64,000 bases of DNA from Muricea muricata. Lineage: Eukaryota > Cnidaria > Anthozoa > Malacalcyonacea > Plexauridae. The stretch covers positions 22,744,283 through 22,808,282 of the forward strand of contig OY979716.1 in NCBI GenBank assembly GCA_963855995.1, given 5' to 3'. This document shows positions 58,413 to 64,000 of this stretch, piece by piece; positions within the stretch are counted from its first letter, which is position 1; every line of letters starts with the position of its first letter. The position numbers and the translations under genes are program-made. The notes beneath the pieces were generated by a model that was not told the origin of the DNA, made no database searches, and worked only from the letters and a program-made list of their open reading frames with translations.

Positions 58413-61400
58413 GCTTCTGTGACAGCTAGTTTTGAAAGAATTCTACGCTCGTGGGGGGGGGGGGGGGGGAGGAGAAAGCAAAAACGTTCGACAAAACAGT
58501 CAAAATAACCGTTGTTGCTATTAAAAACGTCCAAAGTTTATCCATATATTTTCAGTCGACCTTCATATCACAACAACTACCGACAGTCACGCCGCTGACC
58601 ATTGATTGTCTATCATGTGGATCTTCATTCCCAACAGCATCGGGAAGTATTTCGAATCCATGTTCAGTGATGTTGTGGAATTATAGCTGGTATACCGCAA
58701 TGACTTCAGTAAGTTTGTTTTAATTTACTCTAAAAAATGCGTTCAGGCCTTACGCGTAATTACGGTTTGTTTCTGAACATTGGTTTGTTTAATTAAACGT
58801 CACGTTTGACTCTTACAAATGTACACTTTGCTGGACGTTACGTAATACTGTAGTTCAAATACGAGACTGAGGACTTTACCGGGATTTCAAATCCGCAACC
58901 TGCTTTTAAGACACTTTTCCTCTAGTTTCAAAACACTAATTAAATATGTATTTCTTTTGAATTTCCTGCATGAATTATTAATGAGTTTTAGAAATTTAGG
59001 TAAAATGTATGATTAATTGATATAACGTCTAAGTTTGTTAAACCTATAGTCAAAGGCGAGGTTTTAATTGGGCAAATCGGAAAACAACGCTTAAATATGA
59101 TTTCAATAATAATTTCCCTAACCGAAAACAACCCGCAATTTCGGTTAACGCTTAAAAACAATTTCAATAATTTCGTTTAACGCTTAAACACAATTTCAAT
59201 AATTTAATAGTTAATAGATACTGGTAAAGATTGCGGTATAAAAAAATTACTCCGGCGTTCCGTCATCCCGCCGTTCCGCAAAAGTCCTAACCATATATAC
59301 TATCCGATTTTCGTTAGGATGCTGAAATAAGTGTAAACGTGCTGAAATCTGGTTAATATTTTAAATTTGTGGATGCAAAAGAAAGCGGGATGAAGGCACA
59401 CATTGTAGTGCGTTGAAACGGTTGAGTTATGAAAGGAAAAACTATTGTTGGTGCACATGAACGTCCTGTTTTGGTGAATAAAGGAAAACTCAAGTACTGA
59501 ACTTTTCAGTACTAAAAAGGCAGATGGTTACGACTTGAAAGTTAGTTACTATAATTCTTTATATTACTAAGTTTAGGATTGTCCTTTGCAATAAAATTTT
59601 AAAACAAAACACGATGACCTTAAATCTTACTGTATTTAAGAGTTAGACCTGAACACAGATTTAAGTGTTTCTTGTATTTTATTGGAAGTCATCGTAAGCA
59701 TATAAGTCTCTTTTGAAAAAAATCGTGTTAATAGTGTATAAGCAGATATTAACATTTGCAAACTTTCATCTTCACATGTTAATGATTTTTTCTACTTTAG
59801 AAATCTGCTGTGTAATAAAAATGTAAACTGCGTTAAAAAGGAATGCTACCAAAGGCTAACAGAAACAATGGCAGAACTGGTAAAGACGATAGTGGCTGAG
59901 GTGTTGGAACAAAATTGAGGTACAAGATTATTATTTCTCTTCTGATGTTCACATGCATGGCAATGCTCAAAATATCGTGTCCGTCTGTCACTGCTGCAGG
60001 TTTTTGCGGCATGAATGTCAGTGTTTCCAAATATCTTGATATGTATGTCTTTCTTTCGTTTGGTGGAGTACTGTTTGTAACTATGTCGTCTGATTACATA
60101 AATTTGGTTGTTTTAACAGTTTTGAAATTCTGTTCCTTTTGTCTGTGTTTGTTGAGGTTGTTTTACTCTGTTTCGTTTTGTTCTGTCCATTTTTGTTTGT
60201 TTTAGTATATGTGTTTGTCTTTAATAACCAGGGTTGATTATGATAGCATTGCTGTTTTTGCTGTTGACAATTAACATATTGCTCATTGAAGATGCTCATT
60301 AAGCAATTATTTACAACGGATTTTACAATAATTGTGCATTTCCCAAATACAGTACATTTGTTGGGTAAATTTCAGTACACAATTACAGCCGTGTAATCTC
60401 GCCTGTACTGTAATCTAAGCGGTTCACGGTTCGCTAACGGAGCAACCATTTGACTATTTCCAACACATCGTTTGAGTGATTTCGTGCAAGCGAAAGAAAT
60501 ATGAAACTTTATTCGTCATAAAAAATGCGCGTATAAAATCCTTAGTTAATTCATTAAATTCCATTTGATTCAATGTGGGGGGTATGGTAGAGTTGATTTA
60601 GTCTGATTAGAAATAGCTTCACAATTATTTCACATTGCAAGACTGGTTGACTTAATACCCATTAGCTCTTACCCTATATTTTAGTTATCAGGTCAGCCAC
60701 ATTGGGCTGGTGCGCGCGTATGTTGACCGGAAATGTTTCATGTTGAACGGATTACTGAAGTATGCTATAAGCTGGAACGTAACTGTTTTATGCGACTTCC
60801 TACCATGTGAAAGTAAAACTCCTTGAAGAAACTTCAACTCCCACTTTACACAGGCCTGCACTAATTTTCTGTTAGGTCTATACCTCGCGGGCTGTCTTTG
60901 TACTTTCTTCTTTCGATCATGATTTCCCCAGTTCGCTCAAAATAAACTCCATCCTTCACCCAAGCAAACACACTAATGAATACCAAAAGCAAAAATGTAT
61001 TTATTTAGAATAAAGTACATACACAAACGTGTCTCTTCCTCTTTGGTTTTGCATAAGCTGACCGGTTGCAGGAATCCGTCTTCCTCGAGGGCTCATTCGA
61101 AATTACCACACGAGTTCTGCCTCCCGTTGGACAGCAAAAGCACATACAACCCTATTCGCGAATCTACAACATACGTCATTTGCGATCACATGTAGTTATC
61201 AATCTAATATTCCCTGTCTTCTTTCCAGTAGGAAAGATAAATAGGAAAGATAGTTAACTCCGAGCCAAACTCAATAGTGCATTACGGAGTTCCATTAAGG
61301 AGTAGACCACTCAGAGTCAGGATCGCATTTAAGATCGTTTAAATGGTCAACAATACCGTTATAGTATTCTATCAGCAACGCCTCTAGATACAGACGCGAT

Positions 61401-62616
61401 ATCGTCCGCTCGTTTTTCTTCATCCGTCAACATATTAAGGCAATTACGGCGTAGTTGACTCGGATATTCGTACTCGAACCCACAGCATTTTTCTGTGGAA
61501 AGCTTGCAAAGCAGCCCAAGCAAGTGTTATTTGTTGATAGAGAAGTTTCTCGTTTACTAAAAGTGGGGCGTACAATTTGTAGTTTGATTGCAGGCGATGT
61601 GGTTCTGTGCGGGACCTACCCCACTGGAGCATGAACTACTTGTTCAAACAGTATTCCAAGACCCTTTGCACCCCATGTGTGTTTTTAAAAGTAGCGCACA
61701 GAGACATGCCTAAATTAGAATTATATAGATCAACTTAAACTCGTATTTAAATTTAACTCCAAATCTTAGCAATTTTTGCATAAAGTCTTCTGAGCAGTTG
61801 TATATGCCGGTCGATCTTTCACTGTTTTATTACGATACTCCGCCTTGCAGTATGCATTGATGTCTTTTCAAAGTACGCTTGGGTAATTCCATTGAACAAT
61901 AAAACCGGCCCGCTAACTGAATGCCTTCCAAATTGTTTTGCCTCTGGGCGCAAACCTGAAAAAATCATGACCAATCAATGAATGGAGTTCTTGAACTAAC
62001 ATTTTTTTATTGAAGCCGACATATTTTACCGTGGCCACACAAAGTTAAAAGCCCCGACTACAATATTAACGTAAACTAGATAGACAACAATATTTTGTTG
62101 ATCCTTATTAGTGCATAACAACACGTAAACACTAATGAAATTGTTTCATTTCCGTTTTCTTAAATTGTAGTACGTATATTTCTGTTTCTCAATAAATTAT
62201 GAATAATAGCAACTTTACATGGTAAAAGTGGTTGAAGACCATTAAATTCCCCTTATTAAATGGTCAGTGAGTCATTCGATCATTGAGTATGGGTCTCAGG
62301 GCTAGCTAGCTACATGGCTTCAAGTTTTAACAGTTTCATATGAACCCTATACCTTGTAGATCGATCGCAGTTTAATAAAATTGAGCTAAATGCTATGTGT
62401 AAAGGAAAATGGAGGAAATGTATGATTTTAATCTATTTATTTCTAAATACGCGAGGGAAATTCAAATTTTAATTGTGGCACGAGTTTGTTTATAAAATTA
62501 ACCACCTTCACTTGATCGCTGGTTATTTGTTATGTTCTTTAGTAATTTGTTTTCAAGTTTCATACCTTCATTTTAACGTATATCATTGAAGCTATATTAC
62601 TATAGTCTGATACTTA

Positions 62617-64000
62617 TTATTGTTCCACGTAGATGGTTTTGGGACATCGATCCCAAATTAGCCCATTGAGACATTCGTTGACGTTCTGAGTCAAGCCATG
62701 AGTGCATTTTTGTAGAAGGACATGGTTTCTCAGGTCATTGAACCCTGGCTTAAACTTGGGGATGCCATTCTTGTGTTTATAGGACTTCATGTCGCTCTAT
62801 TTTCCACACCAACTGTCATTTTCGTCAGGGCAAAGGTGATGTTGTGGATCGGAATCAGTTGACGCAACATGGTGTACCACTTTTCTGATGGCTGTTGCCA
62901 TTTTGTTTACATCATCCAAGTTCTCTTTTACCGCCAAGCCATATAATTCTGCAACACATCAATCTTTCCATCCGTTAATCTTCCCTTACCACCTAAACCT
63001 TTCCCATGACTTAGCTTCGCCCCTTTCGACGCATTCTTCACCTTTCGCAATCTAATGCCGACTCACTTTTGTACATGTCCTACGTACTCCAACTTGCTAG
63101 AAATACGCTCCTCACCGTTGGGCTTGCTCTCTACAATATTATTGTATGTAGAAGAGTCACCGTCACCGAGCATGTTCTTGTATTTAAGTCCCCGCGATAC
63201 CAAGGATCGTTCGAACATCCGCAGAGCACCGGCTGCCTCCATGCTGTTTGCACTTCCAGTGTGGTTGATCTTGCACTGGTGGCTAGTTTTCCACTCTGGG
63301 TACTTAACGTCATTTACTCTTTTTTTTGCTATTTCTGGCATGCTTTGCATTTATCGGACATGATCTCCACAACCAAACATTTCTCCGTGTCTAGTAACAA
63401 CACCATTATGAGATGTATCTCGTTTTTGCCAACTTCCATCAAGGGAAATTCCACAATCACCCATATCATTTGCACAAACCTCTTTGACATTTATGGCATT
63501 GGTAACCATCGTTTGCCAACTGCTTTACAGCATGCAGCAGTGTATATTGTTTTGAATTATCATGCAATTAGAGAAGCTTGTTGGTGGTGGCATGTTCATA
63601 AGTTTAGCAAATATTACGATAGCACTGTGTCCACGACCAATTTCCCTGAAGGCCAAGACTGCTCTTGTGTTTACATTGTAAGATGGCCCTTGTTTCTGGG
63701 ATGTATGGAACCGATGCGTCCAGTCACATTCAGTGTTGTCACATTGTAAAACGATGCAATGTGAAAACCCATTTTTCTTCGTCATGTCAATGTGAGAACT
63801 CATTTGTTTACCAATGCGTCACCAAACACCCCAAACAATACTTCTGCGTTTATAAATATGGTGCCTTCTTTAACATAATCACTTTGACGATGATTCTCAT
63901 CTAATTTTGCCGTGAAATCTCTAAGCTTCACCTCGGAAGGCTTTGCGAGGAAGATGGTTCGCCATCTTTGAATTTCTTGACTCCCCTTGATGGCGGAATT
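62617..64000 (-). pseudogene. MULE transposase pseudogene (second unit, cut by window end)
   Basis: Identical to 22890-24273, with the same TGA and frameshifts. The N-terminal part lies beyond the window. Confidence 0.75.

Larger units (their letters stand above)
39728..64000 (+). repeat. Second copy of 39,727-bp-period direct repeat
   Basis: Starts with the same bases as window position 1 and stays in register to the end of the window. No difference from the first copy was seen. It holds identical copies of every feature listed between 1 and 24,273, offset by 39,727. Confidence 0.95.

Noticed and set aside
1-64000. Bacterial or viral origin of the window
   Set aside because: Spliced genes, SINE/LINE remnants, low coding density and no ribosome-binding sites or operons point to a eukaryotic nuclear genome.

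Overview
The window is AT-rich eukaryotic DNA. It has GT-AG introns, a single host-type gene family, and dense DNA transposons, LINE/SINE relics and foldback elements, with no operons or ribosome-binding sites. The transposon mix (THAP-type P element with a C2H2 partner gene, MULE relic, CR1/L2-like LINEs, tRNA-derived SINEs, many MITEs) best fits an invertebrate metazoan, probably a cnidarian. That placement is inference. Several coding starts here need an ATG that lies inside a longer frame, so I give the ATG.

The dominant large-scale feature is a direct repeat with a period of 39,727 bp. Every position I compared between 1 and 24,273 recurs at position + 39,727, up to the window end. Homopolymers match too (C15 at 11,198 and 50,925; G17 at 18,726 and 58,453). 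The whole window could be one complete 39.7-kb unit plus 61% of the next. This is a very recent tandem duplication, a circular molecule read past its own start, or an assembly duplication.

Layout of one unit. 0-1.1 kb: truncated paralogue A of a helical-repeat protein. 1.1-2.75 kb: a degenerate minus-strand reading frame and spacer. 2.75-6.15 kb: intact two-exon paralogue B. 7.5-8.9 kb: two tRNA-derived SINEs and a LINE 3' end. 9.1-14 kb: minisatellite, foldback structures, and a 921-bp element with an 8-bp target duplication. 15.4-17.3 kb: LINE tail, about 160-bp tandem repeats, a MITE and a LINE pseudogene. 18.4-22.9 kb: mostly unassigned. 22.9-24.4 kb: a MULE transposase pseudogene. 25-25.6 kb: hairpins and a MITE.

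Two large, well-bounded elements occupy the part of the unit seen only once. The first (26,031-31,948) is a P-superfamily transposon with 34-bp perfect terminal inverted repeats and a 7-bp target duplication. It carries two convergent genes: a THAP/RNase H-like transposase on the minus strand and, on the plus strand, a C2H2 protein with a YIAGY-type domain. A hAT-type MITE with an 8-bp target duplication lies between the genes. The second (32,221-37,081) has CACTG... terminal repeats and subterminal arrays of TTAACACC-like motifs, as in CACTA elements. Instead of a recognisable transposase it contains a seven-exon minus-strand gene with half a SAM domain (SAMD3-like). Its right terminus is split by a 285-bp TA-flanked MITE. 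From 37.1 to 39.5 kb there is mostly unassigned DNA with one LINE fragment, then the unit starts again.
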